This document shows, piece by piece, positions 26,795 through 34,901 of a DNA stretch of 64,000 bases (the first letter of the stretch is position 1; every line of letters starts with the position of its first letter). The notes below the pieces were generated by a model. The model worked only from the letters and a program-made list of their open reading frames with translations, was not told the origin of the DNA and searched no databases. A program made the position numbers and the translations under genes. Source of the stretch: an uncultured Actinomycetes bacterium (GTDB lineage Bacteria > Actinomycetota > Actinomycetes > Mycobacteriales > Nakamurellaceae); the NCBI GenBank assembly GCA_937926105.1, contig CALANS010000049.1, positions 39,438-103,437 on the forward strand, given 5' to 3'.

Positions 26795-28114
26795 CTATCC
26801 GACCGGCGCAACCACCCGGGGATCGGCGGAGCGCACTGGCCGCGGTTCGGTGGCGCCTCCCCCCGGTCCCCCACCCAGGTACTCGACCAGGTGGTCGGTG
26901 ATGTCCCGGGCGTCATCTTCGGCGCCGTTGATGAAGCTGGACTTGCGCCGCCGGAGCACCGGCAGCCCGATCCGGTATAACCCCGGAGATGCCGTCACCA
27001 CCCCGCCCTCGTGACGCAGTTGCCCCTTCCGGTCCAGCGCCTCCGGGATGTGCAGCCACGAGTAGTCCGCCGTGTACCCGGTGGCCCAGACGATCGTTCG
27101 GATGCCGCCGTCGGTCAGGCTCACCGCCAGCGCGGGCGCCGTCTCCACCCGGGTCGCCTCGAACCGCTCGACCGGCCCGACCTGTCCGTCCAGCCCGGCC
27201 GAACGGGCCCACTCATCGAAGCTCTCCAGTAGCCGCCGCTGCTTCAGATCAGCCAGGGTGCAGACGTTAGGCAAGGATCCGGAGAACTGCGCCACCCCAC
27301 CGGAAATGCCGGCCAGCCGACCGACCAACCGCACCCCGGCCCCTGTCAAACTGTTCAGATCCAGCGTCACCCGCTCCGGCGTCCCGATCAGCTGGGGAGA
27401 CGGCAGGTGCCTGGCCCGCACCACGTCGTCGACTTGGTCGAAGCGCTCGTCCCAGATCCCGGAGCGCTCCATCCACCACATGATGTCCCGCCCGCGGTAG
27501 GTGCGCGGCATCCGCACGTGCTCCCCCACGGCGAGGGTCACCTGGCGGCCGGAGGCCTGTACCTCGGCAGCGATCTGCGCTCCGGTCGCGGCCGCGCCGA
27601 CCACCAGCACCCCGCCCTCCGGCAACTGGCCGGGGTTGCGATAACCGCTGGGCACCACCGTTTCGATGCCGTCCGGCACGCCCGCGGCCACCGCAGGGAT
27701 CTTGGGGATGTTGCAGGCTCCGGTGGCCAGCACCACGGAGCGCGCGTCCCACTCGCCCTCGTCGGTCACCACGCGATACCCGTCACCGCTACGACGGACG
27801 GAAGTGACGGCGACGCCGCCGTGCACCGGCGCGTCGATCCGCCGGGCATAGTCGTCCAGGAAGCCGACCACTTCGGGCATCGTCATAAAGCCGTCGGGAT
27901 CCCGCCCACGGTAGGGCGCACCGGGCAGCCGGGTCTGCCAGTTCGGAGTCAGCAGCCGCAGCGATTCCCAGCGCTCGGTGCGCCAGGAGTGCCCGACCCG
28001 CCCGCGCTCCAGCAGCACGTGGTCGATCGACCGCGCGGCCAGGAAATAACTGACCGCGAGGCCGGCCTGGCCGGCCCCGACAACGACGACGGAACTCTTC
28101 AACGTGCCCTGCAT
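26795..28114 (-). CDS. FAD/NAD(P)-dependent monooxygenase-like oxidoreductase
   Basis: About 439 residues. FAD-binding VVVGAGQAGLAVSYFL, the LATGACNIPKIP motif, a second dinucleotide loop VLVVGAAATGAQIAAEV and a late VWATGYTADYSWL match flavin-containing monooxygenase/thioredoxin-reductase-like proteins. The start ATG 28114 follows the OsmC stop by 10 bases; the longer frame would overlap that gene. Last gene of the sulfur operon, so oxidation of an organosulfur compound is plausible, but the substrate is not readable. Confidence 0.83.
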   Translation of the reverse strand: MQGTLKSSVVVVGAGQAGLAVSYFLAARSIDHVLLERGRVGHSWRTERWESLRLLTPNWQTRLPGAPYRGRDPDGFMTMPEVVGFLDDYARRIDAPVHGGVAVTSVRRSGDGYRVVTDEGEWDARSVVLATGACNIPKIPAVAAGVPDGIETVVPSGYRNPGQLPEGGVLVVGAAATGAQIAAEVQASGRQVTLAVGEHVRMPRTYRGRDIMWWMERSGIWDERFDQVDDVVRARHLPSPQLIGTPERVTLDLNSLTGAGVRLVGRLAGISGGVAQFSGSLPNVCTLADLKQRRLLESFDEWARSAGLDGQVGPVERFEATRVETAPALAVSLTDGGIRTIVWATGYTADYSWLHIPEALDRKGQLRHEGGVVTASPGLYRIGLPVLRRRKSSFINGAEDDARDITDHLVEYLGGGPGGGATEPRPVRSADPRVVAPVG

Positions 28115-28124
28115 CGAACCGTCA

Positions 28125-28697
28125 TCAGACCTTCGAGACCTCAACGCTGACGTTGGTGGGGTTGGTGACGACATCGAAAACAGCGGACCGCTTCTGGGAC
28201 TGAGCCACCAGGGCCGCGATGTCCTCGGCGCTCGCGTCCGCGTCGATCTCGTAGCGCACCTTGATGCCGGTGAAGCCGTTGCGCACCTCGGGGTCCCCGC
28301 CCAGGATCCCCAGGATGTCCATGTCGCCCTCCACGGTCGCCTTCACCGAATTCAGTTGGATCCCGCGGTTCTGCGCGACGGCGGCGATCCCGGCGGTCAG
28401 GCAGCCGCCCAGGCCGACCAGTACGAACTCCACCGGAGTGACGGCGTGATCCTCCGCGCCGAAGGTTTCCGGGTGGTCGGTCTCGAAGGTGTGCTCGGTG
28501 CGGTGCTGCTGCTCGCCACCGAGGCCGAAGTAGCTGTGCACGGTGGCGCTGGTGTGGGTGCCGCGGATCCAGTCGTTGGAGGCGCGCCAGGTGAACTGGG
28601 CGCCGGCGGGCTGTTCGGTCAGTGCGGTGCGGGCGCCGAGCAGGGCGTCGACGTTCACTCCGTTGTCGACGGCGGGGGCGGTGGGTGTGGTGGTCAT
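28125..28697 (-). CDS. OsmC-like protein
   Basis: 190 residues of the OsmC/Ohr fold: a central helix GLGGCLTAGIAAVAQNRG with the first reactive Cys and a C-terminal QKRSAVFDVVTNPT block. The second redox Cys of Ohr/OsmC peroxidases is replaced (KRS), so this is the one-cysteine YhfA/SACOL-like subgroup and may not be a thiol peroxidase. It lies between the CoA-binding and monooxygenase genes in a methionine/sulfur operon. Confidence 0.85.
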   Translation of the reverse strand: MTTTPTAPAVDNGVNVDALLGARTALTEQPAGAQFTWRASNDWIRGTHTSATVHSYFGLGGEQQHRTEHTFETDHPETFGAEDHAVTPVEFVLVGLGGCLTAGIAAVAQNRGIQLNSVKATVEGDMDILGILGGDPEVRNGFTGIKVRYEIDADASAEDIAALVAQSQKRSAVFDVVTNPTNVSVEVSKV

Positions 28698-28743
28698 CGG
28701 TGATGCACTCCTAACGGTGTCACGTGGTGGAATGGGTAAGAAT

Positions 28744-29268
28744 TCACATGGGGCGGCGGCGCCGGGACGTCACCACTCCGGTGACGAACCCGCCGTAGTG
28801 CAGACCACCGGCGAAGCGGGCGTGCTCGATCTTCAGGCAGCGGTCTTGTACCACCTGCAGGCCGGCGTCCAGCGCCGTGCGGGCGGCGACGTCGTGCCGT
28901 AGCCCGAGCTGGAACCACACCACCTTGGCGCCAACGGCAATGGCCTCGTCGACCACGCCCGGGATCGCATCGGGCGCACGGAAGATGTCGACGATGTCGG
29001 GCACCTCCGGCAGGTCGGCCAGCGACGGGTAACACCTCAAACCGAGCACCTCGTCGGCGCGCGGGTTGACCGGGTAGATCGTCAACCCGGTCCTGGTGAG
29101 ATAGGTAGCAACGAAGTTGGAGGCGCGCAAGGGGTTCGGCGATACGCCGACCAGCGCGACGCTGCGTGCGTTCGCCAAGATCTGCAACCGCTCGATGGCC
29201 GAGGCCTCCGGCACGTCCCCGGTTGCGCGGTGGGTCGCCTCGTTCGCGGCGACGATGGTGGGTGTCAC
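28744..29268 (-). CDS. CoA-binding domain protein (YccU type)
   Basis: 174 residues. Rossmann-like CoA_binding_2 domain: VALVGVSPNPLRASNFVATY, IYPVNPRADEVLGLRCYPSL, PDIVDIFR. The GTG start shares GTGA with the end of the sulfhydrylase gene and has an excellent AGGAGGTGA ribosome binding site inside that gene, fixing the start. Function is unknown, but fusion or adjacency with O-acetylhomoserine sulfhydrylase is common in actinobacteria. Confidence 0.85.
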   Translation of the reverse strand: MTPTIVAANEATHRATGDVPEASAIERLQILANARSVALVGVSPNPLRASNFVATYLTRTGLTIYPVNPRADEVLGLRCYPSLADLPEVPDIVDIFRAPDAIPGVVDEAIAVGAKVVWFQLGLRHDVAARTALDAGLQVVQDRCLKIEHARFAGGLHYGGFVTGVVTSRRRRPM

Positions 29269-30563
29269 TGCGTCACCTCCTTGGTGGCGGCCAGGGCCCG
29301 GTCGAGGTCCCACAGGATGTCGTCGAGCGTCTCGATGCCGACCGAGATGCGGATCAGGTCGTTGCCAACGCCGGCGGCCTCTCGAGCCTCCGGCGGTACC
29401 TGCTGGTGGGTGGTCGAGGCGGGGTGTATGACCAGGGTTTTCGCGTCACCGATGTTGGCCAGGTGCGAGGCGAGCTCGACCGAGGCGATGAAGGTCTTGC
29501 ACGCCTCGTACCCACCCTTCAGGCCGAACGAGAACACCGCTCCCGGGCCCTCCGGCAGGTACTGCCGCGCCAGCGGCGTCCAGGGATTGTCGTCGAAGAT
29601 GGGAAAGCTGACCCAGGCCACCTCGTCGCGTTCGGCCAGAAAGCGTGCCACCGCCTGCGCATTCGCGGAATGCTGGCGCATCCGCAGCGGCAGCGTCTCC
29701 AACCCGAGCAGCAGCAGGAACGCATCGAACGGGGACAGCCCGGCGCCGACGTCCCGCAGCACCTCCGAGCGCGCCCGGGTGAGGAACGCGTACTCGCGGA
29801 AGTTCTCCCAGAACGTCAGCCCGTGGTAGGCGGGCGAGGGCTCGGTGATCAGCGGGAAGTTGCCGTTGTCGAACGGGAACGTGCCCGCCTCCACGATCAC
29901 TCCGGCGATCACCGTGCCATGCCCGCTGATGAACTTGGTCGCGGAGTGCACCACGATGTCGGCGCCGTGTTCGATCGGCCGGCACAGGTAGGGGCTGGCG
30001 AAGGTGTTGTCGACGATCAGTGGGATGCCGTGAGCGTGCGCGATATCGGCGATCGCGGAGACGTCCAGCACGTCGGCGCGGGGATTGCCGACGATCTCGC
30101 CGTACAGGGCCTTGGTGCCGTCGGCGATGGCGGCCTGCACCGCTGCCGGGTCGCCGAAATCAACGAAGTCGACGTCAATGCCCATGCGCCGCAGGGTGAC
30201 GTCGAACTGGGTATGGGTGCCGCCGTAGAGGGACTGCGAGGCGACGATGCGGTCGCCGGCCTGGGCCAGGGTGAGTACGGTGACGAGCTGAGCCGCGAGA
30301 CCCGACCCGGTAGCCACCGCTCCCAGCCCGCCTTCCAGGGTCGCGACCCGCTCCTCGAAGGCCGCAACGGTGGGATTGCCGATGCGCGAGTACAGGTTTC
30401 CGTAGGTTTGCAGCGCGAACAGGTCGGCAGCCTGTTGCGCGTCCTCGAACACGAACGAGGACGTTGCGTAGATCGGCATGGCCCGTGCGCCCGTCTCGGG
30501 GTCGGGGCGTTGGCCGGCGTGGATGGCCAACGTGTCGAAGCCGAACTGGTGACGATTGCTCAT
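29265..30563 (-). CDS. O-acetylhomoserine sulfhydrylase (Cys/Met metabolism PLP enzyme)
   Basis: 432 residues. FDTLAIHAGQ, YATSSFVFED, SRIGNPTVAAFEERVA and the PLP-lysine block HSATKFISGHG (K210) place it in the Cys/Met PLP family; the N-terminus fits the bifunctional O-acetylhomoserine/O-acetylserine sulfhydrylases. It makes homocysteine from O-acetylhomoserine and sulfide in direct-sulfhydrylation methionine synthesis. ATG 30563 is preferred to 30596 from family length. The SAM-IV riboswitch 280 bases upstream fits feedback by S-adenosylmethionine. Confidence 0.92.
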   Translation of the reverse strand: MSNRHQFGFDTLAIHAGQRPDPETGARAMPIYATSSFVFEDAQQAADLFALQTYGNLYSRIGNPTVAAFEERVATLEGGLGAVATGSGLAAQLVTVLTLAQAGDRIVASQSLYGGTHTQFDVTLRRMGIDVDFVDFGDPAAVQAAIADGTKALYGEIVGNPRADVLDVSAIADIAHAHGIPLIVDNTFASPYLCRPIEHGADIVVHSATKFISGHGTVIAGVIVEAGTFPFDNGNFPLITEPSPAYHGLTFWENFREYAFLTRARSEVLRDVGAGLSPFDAFLLLLGLETLPLRMRQHSANAQAVARFLAERDEVAWVSFPIFDDNPWTPLARQYLPEGPGAVFSFGLKGGYEACKTFIASVELASHLANIGDAKTLVIHPASTTHQQVPPEAREAAGVGNDLIRISVGIETLDDILWDLDRALAATKEVTQ

Positions 30564-30679
30564 GCTGCTGATCCCGTCGAATGGTATGGGCCGCACCGTG
30601 ACTGCACCGGGGCGACCGCTGTCGATGCGCGTCGTGACGAACCGTCACGCACGCAACGTCTGTCGAGCGCGGTGGAGGT
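30564..30679. other. Untranslated leader between small ORF and sulfhydrylase gene
   Basis: Short leader between the small Cys-containing ORF and the sulfhydrylase start. It contains GCGTCGTGACGAACCGTCACGCACG (minus or plus orientation), in which CGTGACG and CGTCACG can pair. No T-run is seen. Confidence 0.35.
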
Positions 30680-30796
30680 TCAGCGACAGCGCGTCGCGGT
30701 GCACCCGCGCATCTGGTCGATGTAGCGGCGGCACACCGACAGTGGGCCGTCGGCCGGGGTCGGGTTGCTGGTCGCCGGTCCGCACTGGGTAACCAC
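30680..30796 (-). CDS. Small Cys-containing leader ORF (38 aa) downstream of SAM-IV riboswitch
   Basis: GTG start with AGGAG eight bases upstream, 38 codons and a TGA. The product contains four cysteines, including C-RRYIDQMRGC and a CR ending. It lies between the riboswitch and the sulfhydrylase gene on the same transcript. No family is recognised. Position and Cys content resemble actinobacterial upstream ORFs through which sulfur genes sense cysteine supply. It could instead be an unrelated small protein whose translation is the direct target of the riboswitch. Confidence 0.5.
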   Translation of the reverse strand: MVTQCGPATSNPTPADGPLSVCRRYIDQMRGCTATRCR

Positions 30797-30844
30797 GGCT
30801 GGTACTCCTGATCTGCTCGAGCGCTTGCGGAAGCGCCCGGTGGC

Positions 30845-30935
30845 GTCCCGCCCGGTCGTCACCCGGAGCACCCCACCGCCTCGCGAGGGTTGCCGACCAG
30901 CTAGCCGGGGCTGAACGCTGGTACTCGTGACCGTG
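30845..30935 (-). promoter_or_regulatory. SAM-IV riboswitch
   Basis: Read on the minus strand, the segment GGTCACGAGTACCAGCG, CAGCCCCGGCTAGCTGG, TCGGCAACCCTC, GGTGGGGTGCTCCGGGTGACGACC matches the conserved core of the actinobacterial SAM-IV riboswitch: P1 strand, GAGxxCCAGC internal loop, the CGGCAACC block and the closing GACC. Expected to bind S-adenosylmethionine and switch off the methionine-biosynthesis operon. A downstream stem GAGCGCTT/AAGCGCYC (30819-30838) sits just before the AGGAG of the small ORF, suggesting control at translation initiation. Confidence 0.88.
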
Positions 30936-31066
30936 CCGTTGACGCTACGCCCGTCCGGTTCGGGCGGTCAAGGCGGGGTAGGTGCCAGCTGGATCACACG
31001 TCCGATCCGCGACGCGTGACCACCGACCGACAGGCCACCCGGCCGGGTTCGTCACCGCTGGGTTCG

Positions 31067-31798
31067 TCACCGCTCGTCGATGACCACCCAGATACCCACG
31101 GCCGGTGTGTCGCCCTCGTTGCGGTACCGGTGCGGTGTGCTGGAGCGGAACGACACCGCATCCCCGGGGGTGAGCAGTCGTTCCTCATCACCGAGTTGCA
31201 CGATCAGCGCGCCGGATTCCAAGAAGCCATACTCCGTGCCCGGGTGGCGCATCAGCTCGCCGGAACTGGAGGCGCTGCCCGGCTGGTAGGCGATCCGCAG
31301 GAAGTCGACCCGCTCCCCCGGTAGCCGGCCCATGACCTCCCACACCACGCCTGAATCGAGCGTGATGACCTCCCGCTCGCCCGAGGTGGTGACGGTGGAG
31401 GTGGTGTCGTTCCTGCGGGACAAGCCGATGCCATCCGGAACTTCGCGGGCGGTGACGGGGTTTCGGGCCAGCATGGCCGCCAGCCCGGCGGTGGCCATCG
31501 GACTGGCTTGTGCACTCGAGCCCGCCAGGTCATCGGCGCTCACGGCGGCACGATCCCCCTCGCTACCGGCCGCGCCGGCCGCAGGGGGTCCCTCCAGCAG
31601 GTCCGTCACCGACATGCCCAGCGCGCCGGTCACGGCATAGAGGGTGCTCACGCTCGGCCGGATCCGGCCGGTCTCGATCTGCGACACCAGGCTAGCCGAC
31701 ACCCCCGCCTGGCGGGCCAGGGCGCGCAGGCTGATCTTGCGGCGCAGCCGCTCGGCCCGCACCCGCTCGCCGATCGGTGGGATCTCCACCTGCCCCAT
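31067..31798 (-). CDS. XRE family regulator with C-terminal cupin domain
   Basis: 243 residues. N-terminal helix-turn-helix ([36 protein letters not shown]), a ~60-residue Ala/Ser-rich linker and a cupin ([39 protein letters not shown]). AGGAGG precedes the ATG. Proteins of this build sense small metabolites with the cupin. It is divergent from the M24/bicupin operon, with ~160 bases between, and is its likely local regulator. Confidence 0.9.
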   Translation of the reverse strand: MGQVEIPPIGERVRAERLRRKISLRALARQAGVSASLVSQIETGRIRPSVSTLYAVTGALGMSVTDLLEGPPAAGAAGSEGDRAAVSADDLAGSSAQASPMATAGLAAMLARNPVTAREVPDGIGLSRRNDTTSTVTTSGEREVITLDSGVVWEVMGRLPGERVDFLRIAYQPGSASSSGELMRHPGTEYGFLESGALIVQLGDEERLLTPGDAVSFRSSTPHRYRNEGDTPAVGIWVVIDER

Positions 31799-31848
31799 CG
31801 GTCCTCCTGCCCCGCCATCCGGCGCTTCCGGCGGGCCGCGATCACACC

Positions 31849-31900
31849 TTGACCCTTCCGACGGTGGGAATCTACAGTGACACCGGATGTTCAGTATTGC
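31849..31900 (+). promoter_or_regulatory. Candidate promoter of the M24 enzyme operon
   Basis: TTGACC (31849-31854), an 18-base spacer and TACAGT (31873-31878). An imperfect palindrome, GTTCAGTATTGCTTAAC, follows within ~15 bases and could be the operator for the divergent XRE-cupin regulator (inference). Confidence 0.4.
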
Positions 31901-31957
31901 TTAACACATGACGGGGGCGGGCGCTATCGACCGTCGACCGAGCGGAAGGAGCAGACG

Positions 31958-33307
31958 ATGGCCGTTCGAACCTTCGGGACCAACGCGGTCGACTGGGAGC
32001 AGCGCATCGACCTGGATCGGCTGCGCACCGAACGGCTGGCCCGGCTGCGTGCGGAGCTGGAACGCTCCGAGCTCGGCGCGCTGCTCACCTTCGACTTCGC
32101 CAACATCCGCTACATGACGGCCACCCACATCGGCACCTGGGCGATGGACAAGCTGATCCGCTTCGCCGTGCTGCCGCGCGGCGGCAAGCCCGTGGTGTGG
32201 GACTTCGGATCCGCCGCCAAACACCACCAGCTGTTCAACCCGTGGCTGGACGGCACCAACCGGGCCCGCGCCGGCATCTCCACGCTGCGTGGTGCCTTCC
32301 ACCCGGACGCCGGCATCGCACAGGACGTCGCGACGAAGGTGGCCACCGTGCTGCGCGAGCACGGGCTGGACGATCAGCCGCTCGGCGTCGATCTGATCGA
32401 GATGCCGGTGCTGGCCGCCCTGCAGGCACAGGGATTGACCGTGGTCGACGGGCAGCAGACCTTCCTGGCGGCCCGCCGGCTGAAGACCGCCGACGAGATC
32501 AGCCTGCTCACCCAGGCCTGCTCCATGGTGGACGCCGCCTACGAGGATCTGTATGAGTTCCTGCGTCCGGGCGTGAAGGAGAACGAGTGCGTCGGCCTGG
32601 TCTCCAAGACGCTCTACGACCTGGGCAGCGAGTACGTGGAGGGTGTCAACGCGATCTCCGGGGAGCGCTGTTCGCCGCACCCGCACGTGTACTCCGATCG
32701 GCTGCTGCGGCCAGGGGACCCGGCGTTCTTCGACATCCTGCACAGCCACATGGGCTACCGCACCTGCTATTACCGGTGCTTCGCGGTGGGCAGCGCCTCG
32801 CCGGCCATGCGCGATGCCTACACCCGCTGTCGGGAGTACATGGACCAGGCCATCGCACTGGTGCGACCGGGCGCCACCACCGCGGACATCGTCTCGGTGT
32901 GGCCGACCGCTCAGGAGTTCGGCTTCCCGGACGAGGAGGCGGCCTTCGCGCTGCAGTACGGGCACGGGGTGGGGCTGTCGATCTGGGAGAAGCCGATCTT
33001 CTCCCGGCTGGTGTCCCTGGAGCATCCCGAGACCCTCGAGGAAGGCATGGTTTTCGCGCTGGAGACCTACTGGCCGGCCGGTGACGGATGGTCCGCGGCA
33101 CGCATCGAGGAGGAGGTGGTGGTCACGGCGGACGGCTGCGAGGTGATTACCAAGTTCCCGGCCGAGGAACTGTTGGTAGCCGGCCGGCGGTACTTCGCCG
33201 CCGGCGGACCGCTGCCGACGGTGCGGGAGTCCCAATCGCATCTGAACACCGCCGCCGGGCGGGGCGACACCGGCCCCGCCGCTGCACGTTCCGGGGGTGC
33301 ACAGTGA
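31958..33307 (+). CDS. M24 (creatinase/Xaa-Pro peptidase-like) family enzyme with substituted metal ligand
   Basis: 449 residues: an N-terminal creatinase domain (RLRAELERSELGALLTFDFANIRY) and a C-terminal pita-bread domain. Of the five usual metal ligands, D259 (FFDI), H336 (QYGHGVG), E369 (FALETYW) and E384 (ARIEEE) are present. The second Asp (GYxxD) is Cys270 in MGYRTCYYR. M24 includes non-peptidase enzymes such as creatinase, ectoine hydrolase and the DMSP lyase DddP, so a peptidase call would be unsafe. AAGGAG precedes the ATG. It is followed by a 4-base overlap with the bicupin gene. Confidence 0.85.
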   Translation: MAVRTFGTNAVDWEQRIDLDRLRTERLARLRAELERSELGALLTFDFANIRYMTATHIGTWAMDKLIRFAVLPRGGKPVVWDFGSAAKHHQLFNPWLDGTNRARAGISTLRGAFHPDAGIAQDVATKVATVLREHGLDDQPLGVDLIEMPVLAALQAQGLTVVDGQQTFLAARRLKTADEISLLTQACSMVDAAYEDLYEFLRPGVKENECVGLVSKTLYDLGSEYVEGVNAISGERCSPHPHVYSDRLLRPGDPAFFDILHSHMGYRTCYYRCFAVGSASPAMRDAYTRCREYMDQAIALVRPGATTADIVSVWPTAQEFGFPDEEAAFALQYGHGVGLSIWEKPIFSRLVSLEHPETLEEGMVFALETYWPAGDGWSAARIEEEVVVTADGCEVITKFPAEELLVAGRRYFAAGGPLPTVRESQSHLNTAAGRGDTGPAAARSGGAQ

Positions 33308-34218
33308 CCTCACACCTGGTGGTTCGCGCTAACGACGCCGTCTGGATCCCCGCGGGCGGGCCGCTGGCCGGGGCCACCCGATACGTCGGCTGGTCCGCCG
33401 TCGGACCCGACAGCGCCGCCGTGCACACCGGATTCGGGCTGGGACGGATGGATCCCGGGGGTCGAATCCCGTGGCATCTGCACTCCTACGAGGAGAGCCT
33501 GTATGTGCTCGCCGGCGAGGTGGTGGTGCAGACCACCGAGGGCGCCACGCTGCTCGGCGCGGGAGATTACGGGTTGATCCCGCTGGGAGTCCCGCATGCA
33601 CTGCGCAACGAGGGCTCCGGCCGGGCAGAGTGGGCCCGCTGCTCGGCACCGGCGCCACGCGCGGGGCATGGCGGCGACACCGAGGCGGTGCGTGGTTTCG
33701 ACGATCTACCGGCGGCGCGAATCGACGTGCGCGACCCGCGCAATCGGCGGTACGGGCACGTCGCACCCGAGCACATGGACCGGGACCTACAGGGCCAGCG
33801 AAACCTTGCGGTGTCGGCCAGCATGCGCACGGCACTACTGGTGTACAGCGGCATCTCGCTGAAGATGATGGTAGACACCGACCTGGGCGCGGTGCTGTCG
33901 TCGATGTTCATGGTGCAGTACGAGCCGGGCGGGCTGGCATCCCCGCACGATCACCCCTTCGAGGAGACCTACCTGATCACCGACGGCAGCGTGCTGGCCA
34001 CCTTCGACGGCGTGGAATACGACCTGCGGGCCGGTGACATCGCCTGGGCCGGGGTTGGGTGCGTGCATTCGTTCCGCAACCTCACCGATCAGACGGTGAC
34101 GTGGCTGGAGACACAATCACCGCAACCGCCGCACCGGCACGCGTACCGATTCCAGCGGGATTGGGACTACCTGCGGGATGCCCTGCAGGCCGAGATCAAG
34201 GGGGCTGCCTCATCATGA
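33304..34218 (+). CDS. Bicupin protein, (S)-ureidoglycine aminohydrolase-like
   Basis: 304 residues with two cupin barrels. Metal-type motifs: WHLHSYEESLYVLAGE (H58, H60, E64) and SPHDHPFEETYLITDG (H215, H217, E221), with a late H255. This layout resembles AllE/YlbA-type bicupins of purine catabolism, but no other allantoin genes are nearby, so the reaction is open. GTG start overlaps the M24 stop (GTGA). Part of a four-gene coupled operon. Confidence 0.8.
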   Translation: MTSHLVVRANDAVWIPAGGPLAGATRYVGWSAVGPDSAAVHTGFGLGRMDPGGRIPWHLHSYEESLYVLAGEVVVQTTEGATLLGAGDYGLIPLGVPHALRNEGSGRAEWARCSAPAPRAGHGGDTEAVRGFDDLPAARIDVRDPRNRRYGHVAPEHMDRDLQGQRNLAVSASMRTALLVYSGISLKMMVDTDLGAVLSSMFMVQYEPGGLASPHDHPFEETYLITDGSVLATFDGVEYDLRAGDIAWAGVGCVHSFRNLTDQTVTWLETQSPQPPHRHAYRFQRDWDYLRDALQAEIKGAASS

Positions 34219-34901
34219 CAACCGTGGTAGTCGGCGGCACCGCCGGTATCGGGCTGGAATTCGCGCGGTTTCGAGCGGCGGCGGGTCGGGAGGTCGTCAT
34301 CGCGGGCCGGGACGCGGCGAAGGCGAATGCGGTAGCGGGTGAGATCGGTGCCCGCTCGCTGATCGTCGATCTGGCGGAGCCGACATCGATTGCCCGCGCG
34401 TTTGCCGACATCCGCGACGTCGACGAGTTGGTGCTACTGGCGATCGACCGGGACAGCAACAGCGCCAAGGACTACAACATCGACCGGGCCATCGCGCTGA
34501 CCACCATCAAGTTGGTGTCGTATATCGAGACGGTGCACACCCTCTACCCCCGAATGACGGCGGACGCGTCGATCGTGCTGTTCGGCGGCCGCGCCAAGGA
34601 CAAGCCGTACCCGGGGTCCACGACGGTGTCCACCATCAACGGCGGAATTATCGGCATGGTCAACACCCTGGCCATCGAGCTGGCACCGGTGCGTGTCAAC
34701 GCCATCCACCCGGGCATCGTCGGCGATAGCTGGTACTGGGCGGCAAAGCCGGCGGCGGTGCTGGATGCCTATCGGTCGCGGACGCCCACCGGCGCACTGG
34801 CCACCATGGCCGACGTGGTCGATACGATCGATTTCCTGCTGCGCAACAAGTCCATGAACGGCCAGCAGATCGGCATCGACGGCGGCTGGATGCTGACGTG
34901 A
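34215..34901 (+). CDS. SDR-fold protein lacking the catalytic triad
   Basis: 228 residues. The cofactor loop VVVGGTAGIG and the C-terminal GQQIGIDGGWML are typical SDR features, but the active site is not: the Ser position reads FGG and the YxxxK pair reads VSTIN (V138, N142). It may bind NAD(P)(H) without classical oxidoreductase chemistry, or use another mechanism. ATG overlaps the bicupin TGA (ATGA). Tightly coupled on both sides, so it works with this operon. Confidence 0.82.
   Translation: MTTVVVGGTAGIGLEFARFRAAAGREVVIAGRDAAKANAVAGEIGARSLIVDLAEPTSIARAFADIRDVDELVLLAIDRDSNSAKDYNIDRAIALTTIKLVSYIETVHTLYPRMTADASIVLFGGRAKDKPYPGSTTVSTINGGIIGMVNTLAIELAPVRVNAIHPGIVGDSWYWAAKPAAVLDAYRSRTPTGALATMADVVDTIDFLLRNKSMNGQQIGIDGGWMLT

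Noticed and set aside
33304..34218. Allantoin/ureidoglycolate pathway assignment for the bicupin
   Set aside because: The M20 carbamoylase-type amidase lies 18 kb away on the other strand and no allantoinase or ureidoglycolate genes are next to the bicupin, so a purine-catabolism call is not supported.
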